Source of the DNA: AP-16 sp036395835
GTDB lineage: Bacteria; Pseudomonadota; Alphaproteobacteria; Rhizobiales; Xanthobacteraceae
Length of the DNA stretch: 7,530 nucleotides
Assembly (NCBI GenBank): GCA_036395835.1
Contig: DASWCW010000051.1
Span: forward strand, 1 to 7,530
Reading direction: 5' to 3'
The notes under the pieces were generated by a model, which saw only the letters and a list, made by a program, of their open reading frames with translations, did no database searches and had not been told where the DNA came from. The translations under genes were made by a program, and so were the position numbers. Positions 1 to 5,954 of this stretch are shown here, piece after piece (the first letter of the stretch is position 1; the number at the start of each line of letters is the position of its first letter).

Positions 1-510
1 GGCGCGCTCGAGCACAAGACGCCGGTCTACACCGCGATCAATCCGCTGCAGCGCGTGCCGGCGCTCATGCTCGACGACGGCACCGTGATCACGGAATCGA
101 TGGCGATCTGCCGGTATTTCGAGGCGCTGCGCCCGGAACCGCCGCTGTTCGGGCGCGGCGGCCGCGAGGCCGCGTTGGTCGAAATGTGGAACCGCCGCCT
201 CGAGCTCAACCTCTATGACGCCGTCTCCGCGGTGTTCCGGCATCTGCACCCGGCGATGCGCGAGATGGAGAATCAGATTCCGCAATGGGGCGAAGCCAAC
301 AAGCCGCGGGTGATCGATTTCCTTGCGCTGCTCGATCGCGAGCTCGAGGACCGCCTCTATGTGGTGGGCGACCATTACAGCGTGGCGGACATCACCGGGC
401 TCGTCGCGGTCGATTTCATGAAGCCGGCGAAACTCGAAGTTCCGGACGAACTCGCCAACGTGCGGCGCTGGCACGCGCAGGTCGCCGCGCGCCCGAGCGC
501 CAGGGCATGA
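1..510 (+). CDS. Glutathione S-transferase family protein, 3' part (5' end outside window)
   Basis: The reading frame is open from base 1 and ends at TGA 508-510, giving 169 visible residues. The first part of the N-terminal thioredoxin-like domain, including the catalytic Ser/Tyr/Cys region, lies upstream of the window. Visible are the end of that domain, with NPLQRVPAL carrying the cis-proline (visible residue 20) and the ES pair (32-33) that in this family contacts the gamma-glutamyl part of glutathione. An all-helical C-terminal domain follows from about residue 52. Its SVAD segment (127-130) matches the N-capping box (S/T-x-x-D) of the GST core. The GTG at 55 is inside the conserved domain and is not the real start. 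Proteins of this family are cytosolic and usually conjugate glutathione to electrophiles or reduce peroxides; the substrate cannot be read here. The stop overlaps the next start by four bases. Family assignment is secure, subclass unknown. Confidence 0.92.
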   Translation, partial: GALEHKTPVYTAINPLQRVPALMLDDGTVITESMAICRYFEALRPEPPLFGRGGREAALVEMWNRRLELNLYDAVSAVFRHLHPAMREMENQIPQWGEANKPRVIDFLALLDRELEDRLYVVGDHYSVADITGLVAVDFMKPAKLEVPDELANVRRWHAQVAARPSARA

Positions 511-1250
511 AACTGACCATCATCGGCTCGGGGGACGCGTTCGGTTCCGGCGGGCGCTACAACACCTGCTTCCGTATCCAGACGTTGGGGCGCGACGTGC
601 TGCTCGATTGCGGCGCCTCCTCGCTGCCGGCGCTGAAGGCGCAGGGTGTGGATCCCAATGCGATCGACGGGGTCCTGCTCAGCCATCTGCACGGCGATCA
701 CTTCGGCGGCATCGTGTTCCTGGTGATGGACGGCCATTTCCTCAGCCGCCGCGCGCGTCCGCTCCTCATCGCCGGTCCGCCGGGGACGCGCGAGCGTCTC
801 AGCGCCGCGCTCGAAGTCTTCTTTCCGCGATCGACCACGATCGCGTGGCGATTTCCGTGGCAGGTCGTCGAGATCGCTCCGGGCACGCCGGCCGAGTTTC
901 TGGGGCTATCGGTGCAGACGTTCGAGGTGGTGCATCAATCGGGCGCACCCTCGACCGCCGTGCGGATCTCGGACGGCACGCGCGTGTTCGCCTATTCCGG
1001 CGACACGGAGTGGACGGATGCGCTGATTTCGGTGGCGACCGGCGCCGATCTGTTCATCGTCGAATGCTACGAGCACGCGCGCGCCATCGCCGGGCACATG
1101 AATTGGTCGAAGCTCCGCGAAAAACTCTCCGCCCTCGGCGCGCGACGGACCATGGTCACGCACATGAATCCGTCGATGCTGGCGAAGCTCGAGGAAGTGC
1201 GCGCCGGCGGCGTGCTGATCGCGAGCGACGGGCTGACGCTGGAGGTGTGA
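507..1250 (+). CDS. MBL-fold metallohydrolase, RNase Z/PhnP-like branch
   Basis: A 247-residue protein starts at ATG 507, inside the GST stop (ATGA overlap), with an MBL-typical beginning MKLTIIGSGDAFGSGG. The zinc-binding motif HLHGDH is complete (H60, H62, D64, H65). Further probable ligands are H143 (VVHQSG), D166 (YSGDTEW) and H219 (VTHMNP), in the order H-x-H-x-D-H, H, D, H of the family. This suggests a binuclear zinc hydrolase acting on a phosphodiester or similar bond, in the cytosol because no signal peptide is present. Compared with true tRNase Z, a flexible exosite arm is not obvious, so a tRNA-processing role should not be assumed; PhnP-like or cyclic-nucleotide phosphodiesterase activity is equally possible. 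An alternative upstream start at 285 would give about 74 Arg/Gly-rich residues that are the GST gene read out of frame. Overlap with the GST gene suggests an operon with translational coupling. Confidence 0.9.
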   Translation: MKLTIIGSGDAFGSGGRYNTCFRIQTLGRDVLLDCGASSLPALKAQGVDPNAIDGVLLSHLHGDHFGGIVFLVMDGHFLSRRARPLLIAGPPGTRERLSAALEVFFPRSTTIAWRFPWQVVEIAPGTPAEFLGLSVQTFEVVHQSGAPSTAVRISDGTRVFAYSGDTEWTDALISVATGADLFIVECYEHARAIAGHMNWSKLREKLSALGARRTMVTHMNPSMLAKLEEVRAGGVLIASDGLTLEV

Positions 1251-1430
1251 GGGCATAGGGGGGAATCTAGCATTGCAAATATAATTTGTTGTATTCGTAA
1301 GATGTATTTTTGCGAATTGAATCGCATCAAGCCTTTGATTGGGCTCCAAAGATTTTCAAAAATACCTCCGCGAAACCCCTGTTTTCGGACGGAAAAGAGC
1401 CTGCTGGGTAGGGCACGAGCCCGATAGGCG
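1251..1430. other. Convergent intergenic region with AT-rich, palindrome-bearing patch
   Basis: This gap separates two converging genes. Bases about 1262-1380 are visibly much richer in A and T than the rest of the window. The patch contains short perfect inverted repeats: CAAAT-ATA-ATTTG (1276-1288), TGCGA-ATTGAA-TCGCA (1311-1326), and CTTTG/CAAAG (1333-1337 and 1347-1351) followed by ATTTT. The last could be a weak terminator for the plus-strand operon. On the other side, GGGC-ACGA-GCCC (1411-1422) with an A-tract at 1393-1396 could be a weak minus-strand terminator. None has a long stem. No convincing small gene or RNA was recognised. The patch may be an interspersed repeat or remnant. Confidence 0.55.
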
Positions 1431-2300
1431 TTATCGGTCCAACAGCGCGATCAGGCTCGATGTGTCCCAGCGTCCGCCGCCCATCTTCTGCACTTGCGAA
1501 TAGAACTGGTCGACCAGCGCGGCGACCGGCAGATGCGCGCCGTTGCGGCGCGCCTCGCTGAGACAAATGGCGAGATCCTTGCGCATCCAATTCACCGCGA
1601 AGCCGAAATCGAATTTTCCCGCCGCCATGGTCTTGTAGCGGTTCTCCATCTGCCAGGATTGCGCCGCGCCCTTGGAGATGGTGTCGATCAGCGCCTCGAC
1701 GTCGAGGCCGGCGCGCTTGGCGAAATGGATGGCTTCGGACAGGCCCTGCACCAGCCCGGCGATGCAGATCTGGTTCACCATCTTGGCGAGTTGACCGGAA
1801 CCCGGGGTGCCCAGCAGCTTGCAGGCGCGCGCATAGGCCGCGATCACCGGCTCGGCCCGCGCGAACGGCTCCTTCTCTCCGCCGCACATCACGGTGAGCA
1901 CGCCGTTCACCGCGCCGGCCTCGCCGCCCGAGACCGGCGCGTCGATGAAGGCAAAGCCGCGCTTCTTCGCCTCGGCATGGAGCTCACGGGCAATCTCGGC
2001 CGAGGCCGTGGTGTGATCGACGAACACCGCGCCGCGCTTCACGCCCTCGAAGGCGCCGTTCGCGCCCAGCGTCACCTCGCGCACATCATGGTCGTTGCCC
2101 ACGCACATCATGACGACGTCCTGGCCTTCGGCCGCCGCGCGGGGCGTCGGCGCATGCCGGCCGCCGTGCTGCTTGACCCAGGCTTCGGCCTTGGCGGCGG
2201 TCCGGTTGTAAACCGTCACCTCGTGCCCGCCTTTTTTCCTGAGGTGCCCGGCCATGGGGTAGCCCATCACGCCGAGACCAAGAAAGCTTACCTTCGCCAT
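1431..2300 (-). CDS. NAD(P)-dependent beta-hydroxyacid dehydrogenase (HIBADH/tartronate-semialdehyde reductase type)
   Basis: A 289-residue protein, the usual length of the family. The N-terminus has the Rossmann motif GLGVMG (residues 8-13) for NAD(P), followed by YNRT (31-34), where an Arg after the second strand often favours NADP. The substrate-binding signature DAPVSGG is at 120-126. The catalytic-lysine segment GSGQLAKMVNQ places K173 and N176 as in 3-hydroxyisobutyrate dehydrogenase. The all-helical C-terminal domain contains the conserved KDL (241-243). The enzyme should reversibly oxidise a short beta-hydroxy acid in the cytosol; 3-hydroxyisobutyrate (valine breakdown), tartronate semialdehyde/glycerate, or a related acid are all possible and cannot be separated here. 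The ATG at 2298-2300 was chosen because GGAGGAG (2304-2310) lies just upstream; a second ATG at 2301-2303 is adjacent but too close to that site. Transcribed divergently from mrp; no partner gene identifies the pathway. Confidence 0.93.
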   Translation of the reverse strand: MAKVSFLGLGVMGYPMAGHLRKKGGHEVTVYNRTAAKAEAWVKQHGGRHAPTPRAAAEGQDVVMMCVGNDHDVREVTLGANGAFEGVKRGAVFVDHTTASAEIARELHAEAKKRGFAFIDAPVSGGEAGAVNGVLTVMCGGEKEPFARAEPVIAAYARACKLLGTPGSGQLAKMVNQICIAGLVQGLSEAIHFAKRAGLDVEALIDTISKGAAQSWQMENRYKTMAAGKFDFGFAVNWMRKDLAICLSEARRNGAHLPVAALVDQFYSQVQKMGGGRWDTSSLIALLDR

Positions 2301-2303
2301 CAT

Positions 2304-2310
2304 CTCCTCC
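2304..2310 (-). promoter_or_regulatory. Shine-Dalgarno site of the dehydrogenase gene
   Basis: On the minus strand GGAGGAG is followed directly by two ATG codons in a row. The second ATG (2298-2300) has the better spacing from GGAGG and begins the conserved MAKVSFLGLG. This rules out the longer open frame that runs up to 2510. Confidence 0.75.
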
Positions 2311-2428
2311 TTGCGAGCCGCGCGTGAGATCGCGTCGCTGCCGTGCTTGGGGTGCCACTCGCTAGCATGGTCCGGCCCGCTCCGGGAGACCCGGCCGCCA
2401 CGAAGCCCGGATGCGGTTCGTTGCGACA

Positions 2429-2456
2429 TTGACCGGCCGGGCGGCGGTCCTATGTT
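2429..2456 (+). promoter_or_regulatory. Candidate sigma-70-type promoter for mrp
   Basis: TTGACC (2429-2434, five of six consensus bases) and TATGTT (2451-2456, four of six) are separated by 16 bases, pointing to transcription starting near 2463 and a short leader before the ATG at 2501. The site lies inside the longer open frame that begins at ATG 2411, so if it is used the 2411 start cannot be translated from this transcript. Inferred from consensus match only. Confidence 0.45.
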
Positions 2457-2487
2457 GGCCCCTCGCGCTCGGTGCGGGGCCGGCGGG

Positions 2488-2494
2488 AGAGGAG
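2488..2494 (+). promoter_or_regulatory. Shine-Dalgarno site deciding the mrp start
   Basis: AGAGGAG sits six bases before ATG 2501. The alternative ATG 2411 has no comparable purine-rich site and would add 30 residues not resembling the family's N-terminus. Confidence 0.7.
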
Positions 2495-2500
2495 AAGCCG

Positions 2501-3631
2501 ATGCCGGCAACCAAGGAGGCGGTTCTGGAGCGGCTTGCCGCCGTGAAGTCGCCCGACGGCACGCCGCTTCCTGCGACCGGGACGCTGTCGGACATCGTGG
2601 TCGGCGACGGAAAAGTATTCTTCTCGATCAGCGTCGACGCCGCGGTCGTCCAGCGCTGGGAGGGTGTGCGCAAGGCGGCGGAGGATGCGGTGCGCGCCCT
2701 GCCGGGCGTGACCTCGGCGATGGTGGCGCTCACCGCCGAACGCGCCGCCGGCACCGGGCCGACCGCGGCCGCCGCCGCTCCCCCGGGCCGCGGGCGCGCG
2801 GGCGCGCAGCCCCGCTCCGCACAGGCGCCGGAAGGCGTCAATGCCATCATCGCGGTCGCGTCCGGCAAGGGCGGCGTCGGCAAGTCGACGACTGCGGTCA
2901 ATTTGGCGCTGGGCTTGAGCGGCATCGGACTGAAAGTCGGCATGCTGGACGCCGACATCTATGGCCCGTCCGTCCCCAAGCTGTTGGCCATCCGGGGGCG
3001 TCCGCAGGTGATCGAGGGCACAAGACTAAGGCCGATGACCGGCTATGGGTTGCAAGTGATGTCGATCGGATTTCTGGTCGAGGAAGAAACGCCGATGATC
3101 TGGCGCGGCCCGATGGTGATGTCGGCGCTCACCCAGATGCTGCGCGAGGTCGAGTGGGGCACGCTCGACGTGATGGTGGTCGATATGCCTCCGGGCACCG
3201 GCGATGCGCAGCTCACCATGGCCCAGCAGGTGCCGTTGGCGGGCGCCATCATCGTCTCCACTCCGCAGGACCTGGCGCTCATCGACGCGCGCCGGGGCAT
3301 CGCCATGTTCCGGCGGGTCAACGTGCCGGTGCTCGGCATCGTCGAGAACATGAGCTATTTCTTGTGCCCGCACTGCGGCGGGCGCTCCGACGTGTTCGGC
3401 CACGGGGGAGCGCGGCGGGAGGCGGAGCGGCTCGGGGTGCCGTTTCTGGGCGAGGTGCCGCTCGATGTGGAGATCCGAGAGACCTCCGACGCCGGCCGGC
3501 CGCTGGTGGTGAGCGAGCCCAACGGGCCGCAAGCCGCGGTCTACCGGGACATCGCGAAAAACGTCTGGACCGAGCTCGGCAAGACGCGCGGCTCGGATCG
3601 GACCGCCCCGCGCATCGTTATCGAGGCATAG
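2501..3631 (+). CDS. mrp: Iron-sulfur cluster carrier protein Mrp/ApbC (MIP18-like domain + P-loop ATPase)
   Basis: A 376-residue protein in two parts. Residues about 4-82 form a MIP18/DUF59-like domain in which the usual DPE motif is replaced by an SPDG-type variant (17-20). A low-complexity Ala/Pro/Gly/Arg linker follows (about 83-112). The Mrp/NBP35 ATPase domain then has the deviant Walker A GKGGVGKST (122-130), LDADIYGPS (149-157), the Mrp-typical WRGPMVMSAL (201-210), DMPPGTGD (228-235), and the CPHC motif (C289, C292) whose two cysteines bridge a [4Fe-4S] cluster between two subunits. Family members are cytosolic, bind and hydrolyse ATP, and hand Fe-S clusters to target enzymes. All key residues are present. 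The gene converges on moaA with 8 bases between stops; MoaA carries two [4Fe-4S] clusters and is a plausible client (inference). The start at 2501 is supported by the Shine-Dalgarno site and a promoter candidate inside the longer frame. Confidence 0.95.
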   Translation: MPATKEAVLERLAAVKSPDGTPLPATGTLSDIVVGDGKVFFSISVDAAVVQRWEGVRKAAEDAVRALPGVTSAMVALTAERAAGTGPTAAAAAPPGRGRAGAQPRSAQAPEGVNAIIAVASGKGGVGKSTTAVNLALGLSGIGLKVGMLDADIYGPSVPKLLAIRGRPQVIEGTRLRPMTGYGLQVMSIGFLVEEETPMIWRGPMVMSALTQMLREVEWGTLDVMVVDMPPGTGDAQLTMAQQVPLAGAIIVSTPQDLALIDARRGIAMFRRVNVPVLGIVENMSYFLCPHCGGRSDVFGHGGARREAERLGVPFLGEVPLDVEIRETSDAGRPLVVSEPNGPQAAVYRDIAKNVWTELGKTRGSDRTAPRIVIEA

Positions 3632-3639
3632 GAGCTAGA

Positions 3640-4665
3640 CTAGCCTCCCGTGACGCTCATGTGCCGGGCGAGCGCCGGGCGGCGGTGCCGGCGATCGATG
3701 ACGAAATCGTGCCCCTTGGGCTTGCGCGAAATGGCTTCGTCGATCGCCGCATGCAGCGCCTCGTTGCTCTCCGAAGCGCGCAGCGGCGTGCGCAGATCCG
3801 CGGCATCTTCCTGGCCGAGGCACATGAACAGGGTGCCGGTGCAGGTGACCCGGACGCGGTTGCAGGACTCGCAGAAATTATGAGTGAGCGGCGTGATGAA
3901 GCCCAGCCGGCCGCCGGTCTCCTTCACGCGCACGTAACGGGCCGGACCGCCGGTGCGGTAGTCGATTTCCTCGAGCGTGTAGCGCTCCGCGAGCCTCGCC
4001 CGCACCATCGAGAGCGGCAGATATTGCTCGAGCCGCCCCTCGCCGATATCGCCGAGCGGCATCACCTCGATCAGGGTGAGATCCATGCCGCGGCCGTGCG
4101 CCCACGCGAGGAGGTCGCCGAGCTCGTCCTCGTTGACGCCTTTGAGCGCCACGGCGTTGATCTTGACGGCCATTCCGGCAGCACGGGCGGCGGCGATGCC
4201 GTCGAGCACCTGCTGGAGCTCGCCCCAGCGGGTGATCGCCCGGAATCTTTCCGGATCGAGCGTGTCGAGCGACACATTGATGCGCTTGACGCCGTGACCG
4301 GCGAGCTCGCCGGCAAATTTCGGCAATTGCGAGCCGTTGGTGGTCAAGGTGAGCTCGCCGAGCGCGCCGGAGGCGAGATGGCGCGAGAGCGAGGCAAACA
4401 GCGTCATGATCCCGCGCCGCACCAAAGGCTCGCCGCCGGTGAGCCGGATCTTCCTCACGCCCTTGGCGATGAAGGCGCCGCACAGCCGGTCGAGCTCTTC
4501 GAGCGTGAGCAGATCGCGCTTGGGCAGGAACGTCATGTTCTCGGCCATGCAATAGACGCAGCGGAAGTCACACCGGTCCGTGACCGAGACGCGCAAATAG
4601 GTGATGCTGCGTCCGAACGGATCGATCAACGGCGCTTGCACCGGCGCGAAACTGCCAAGATCCAT
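3640..4665 (-). CDS. moaA: GTP 3',8-cyclase MoaA (molybdenum cofactor biosynthesis)
   Basis: A 341-residue radical-SAM enzyme of normal length. It converts GTP to 3',8-cyclo-7,8-dihydro-GTP, the first step of molybdopterin synthesis, in the cytosol. The N-terminal [4Fe-4S] site that binds S-adenosylmethionine is CDFRCVYC (C32, C36, C39), followed by LTGGEP (75-80) for SAM binding. The C-terminal cluster that binds GTP has C265, C268 and C282 in the spacing CX2C-X13-C. The protein ends in the Gly-Gly tail (340-341) known to be needed for activity in MoaA. No essential residue is missing. The start ATG 4663-4665 is preceded by GAGGAGA (minus strand, 4671-4677). No moaC, moeA or mobA is in the window; the partner enzyme MoaC must lie elsewhere. 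The gene is convergent with mrp and divergent from the DUF971 gene, whose start is 128 bases away. Confidence 0.97.
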   Translation of the reverse strand: MDLGSFAPVQAPLIDPFGRSITYLRVSVTDRCDFRCVYCMAENMTFLPKRDLLTLEELDRLCGAFIAKGVRKIRLTGGEPLVRRGIMTLFASLSRHLASGALGELTLTTNGSQLPKFAGELAGHGVKRINVSLDTLDPERFRAITRWGELQQVLDGIAAARAAGMAVKINAVALKGVNEDELGDLLAWAHGRGMDLTLIEVMPLGDIGEGRLEQYLPLSMVRARLAERYTLEEIDYRTGGPARYVRVKETGGRLGFITPLTHNFCESCNRVRVTCTGTLFMCLGQEDAADLRTPLRASESNEALHAAIDEAISRKPKGHDFVIDRRHRRPALARHMSVTGG

Positions 4666-4711
4666 TCCCGTCTCCTCGGCCCGCGGGCAGCCGGCCGGCG
4701 GCCGCCGCCCC

Positions 4712-4740
4712 TTGAGCCTTTCAGGATCCGCATTGAATAT
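4712..4740 (+). promoter_or_regulatory. Weak promoter candidate for the DUF971 gene in the divergent region
   Basis: TTGAGC (4712-4717) and GAATAT (4735-4740) are 17 bases apart, upstream of ATG 4794. The matches are partial (four and three of six). The same small AT-rich spot (CATTGAATATG) is the only one between moaA and the DUF971 gene, so it may also hold the core of a minus-strand moaA promoter. The rest of 4666-4793 is very GC-rich, including the perfect palindrome GGCGGCCGCC (4697-4706). Confidence 0.28.
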
Positions 4741-4793
4741 GCCATGCGGCCCCTTGGAAAGCGACCGGGCGTCGCAACCGCCGAGGCCCCTGC

Positions 4794-5162
4794 ATGACCT
4801 GGCCGACCGAAATCAGGCTCCCGAAGGACCGCACGGCTCTCGCGGTCAGCTTCGACACCGGCGAGCGCTTCCTCCTGCCGGCCGAATACCTCCGCGTGAA
4901 GAGCCCGAGCGCCGAGGTCCAGGGCCATTCGCCGCACGAGCGCAAGACCGTTCCGGGCAAGAGATATGTGGAGATTCTCGAGGTGCAACCGGTCGGCAAT
5001 TATGCCGTACGGCTCACCTTCGACGATATGCATTCGACCGGGATCTACAGCTGGGATTACCTGCACGAGCTCGGCCGCAATCAGCAGCGCTATTGGCAGG
5101 AATATCTCGACGAGCTCGCCGCTCAGCGAATGTCGCGCGACCCTCCGGCGCGGCAAGGCTGA
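4794..5162 (+). CDS. DUF971 protein (gamma-butyrobetaine hydroxylase-like N-terminal domain)
   Basis: A 122-residue single-domain protein. Signatures of DUF971 are LRVKSPSAEVQGH (33-45) and HSTGIYSWDYLHELG (80-94). The same domain occurs at the N-terminus of gamma-butyrobetaine/trimethyllysine hydroxylases and at the C-terminus of the plastid Fe-S carrier HCF101. The cysteines that bind zinc in the eukaryotic hydroxylases are absent: there is no cysteine at all. No catalytic domain follows, so it is not a hydroxylase. Its role in bacteria is unsettled. Proximity to mrp and moaA suggests a link to Fe-S delivery or molybdenum cofactor assembly (inference). The last dozen residues (RMSRDPPARQG) look like an unstructured tail. 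The ATG at 4794 has only a weak GAGG (4783-4786) before it. Predicted cytosolic. Confidence 0.9.
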   Translation: MTWPTEIRLPKDRTALAVSFDTGERFLLPAEYLRVKSPSAEVQGHSPHERKTVPGKRYVEILEVQPVGNYAVRLTFDDMHSTGIYSWDYLHELGRNQQRYWQEYLDELAAQRMSRDPPARQG

Positions 5163-5196
5163 GGATCGGGATCACACCCGCGCCGGAACCCGGGGA

Positions 5197-5226
5197 CTCC
5201 GCCCAGGCGAGCCCGATAGGGCGGGG
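5197..5226. terminator. GC-rich inverted repeat between convergent genes, possible terminator without T-tract
   Basis: CTCCGCCC (5197-5204) pairs with GGGCGGGG (5219-5226), with one G-U pair, around a 14-base loop. It lies in the 79-base gap between the DUF971 stop and the DUF6580 stop, where a two-way terminator would be expected, but neither side has a run of T. Confidence 0.3.
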
Positions 5227-5241
5227 GCCGTCGGTTGCGCG

Positions 5242-5817
5242 CTACGCGGCGGCACTCGGCAAACCACGTCGAATGCCGGCGAGCAGGATCCGAACCAGCT
5301 GATATCCGCCGAACAACAGGAACGTCCAGAACAGGTCGCCGCTCAAAGTATTCTGGAAGAACGGCAGCGCGGCGACATAGCATGTGGCGAGGCCGGCGAA
5401 ATCGTGCGGGTAGATCGTGCCGAACGCCCAGACGGCGAAATTCGTCGAGATAAAGAAAACAACCGACGACAAGGCGGCAACCGCAAGCAGCGCAACGGGA
5501 GACGGTACCCGGCGCAAAGAAAGAATCATGAGTGCGGGCAGCGCGGTTGCCGCATAAACGACGCTCATCACCCGCCACTCATCGAATCCCAGAATGGAAT
5601 CGCTCAGCGTCAGGGCAAGCAGCGGCACCGCCAGCGACAGCATGCGGGTGCGGAACACCGCAGCCGCAAACAGCGCGCTCGCCGCGAACGGCGTGAAATT
5701 GGGCGCATGCGGCATCAGGCGCGCAACGACATCGAGACCGATCAGGCCCGTCCCGAGCAGGACATCAGGCACGATGGTGGAAGCGCGCCACATCTGCATC
5801 CGCGAGATCGATCGCAT
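5242..5817 (-). CDS. DUF6580 family integral membrane protein (putative transport protein)
   Basis: A 191-residue hydrophobic protein with about six membrane segments, roughly at 12-33, 44-58, 60-76, 84-100, 107-124 and 159-180, plus a shorter hydrophobic stretch near 139-153. Motifs matching my recollection of DUF6580 are RLMPHAPNFTPF (33-44), LSD (71-73), FFISTNFAVW (121-130), IYPHD (135-139), and CYVAALPFFQNTLSGDLFW (146-164). The family is annotated as a putative transport protein and resembles S components of ECF-type vitamin transporters in size and topology; no substrate is known and no ATPase or T component is nearby. The start ATG 5815-5817 has an excellent CAGGAGG (5824-5830) six bases upstream. 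The gene lies 137 bases behind the response-regulator gene on the same strand, so co-transcription is possible, but it also has its own promoter candidate. Confidence 0.85.
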   Translation of the reverse strand: MRSISRMQMWRASTIVPDVLLGTGLIGLDVVARLMPHAPNFTPFAASALFAAAVFRTRMLSLAVPLLALTLSDSILGFDEWRVMSVVYAATALPALMILSLRRVPSPVALLAVAALSSVVFFISTNFAVWAFGTIYPHDFAGLATCYVAALPFFQNTLSGDLFWTFLLFGGYQLVRILLAGIRRGLPSAAA

Positions 5818-5888
5818 TTTTTGCCTCCTGCGGGCCCGAAGCGCCGTGGCCAGAGCTCGAGACTCGGGAGCCGCGATGCTCCTGCCAG

Positions 5889-5917
5889 CATATATCCTAT
5901 TCGCCCAATATTGCCAG
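5889..5917 (-). promoter_or_regulatory. Candidate promoter for the DUF6580 gene
   Basis: On the minus strand CTGGCA (5912-5917) and TATATG (5889-5894) are exactly 17 bases apart, each matching four of six consensus bases, in a locally AT-rich stretch. Transcription would start near 5882, giving a leader of about 65 bases before the ATG at 5817. Confidence 0.4.
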
Positions 5918-5954
5918 TTTCATTAGCGAACGGCGCGCAAAGGCGGGTCCGATA

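Noticed and set aside
507..1250. Naming the MBL protein as RNase Z (rnz)
   Set aside because: Metal ligands fit, but an exosite arm for tRNA is not obvious and other MBL phosphodiesterases share the same ligand pattern.
1393..1429. Possible intrinsic terminator for the dehydrogenase gene (GCCT/AGGC with inner GGGC/GCCC, then TCTTTT on the minus strand)
   Set aside because: The two short stems are separated by a large uneven internal loop, so the structure is too weak to list as a terminator.
1327..1887. A minus-strand frame ending in a protein-like tail (FAEVFLKIFGAQSKA)
   Set aside because: Most of it is an alternative frame of the dehydrogenase. The tail looks protein-like only because it enters the AT-rich patch; no start or domain supports it as a gene.
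1494..2327. A 277-codon plus-strand frame opposite the dehydrogenase gene
   Set aside because: It is antisense to a fully recognisable HIBADH-family gene and has no recognisable domain; typical antisense shadow in GC-rich DNA.
2311..4797. An 828-codon open frame on the plus strand across mrp and moaA
   Set aside because: It is Arg/Gly/Ala-rich low-complexity translation, overlaps two clearly recognised genes in other frames, and results from high GC content.
5904..5920. Possible sigma-54 promoter (TGGCA element on the minus strand) before DUF6580
   Set aside because: The GG and GC doublets do not have the required spacing.
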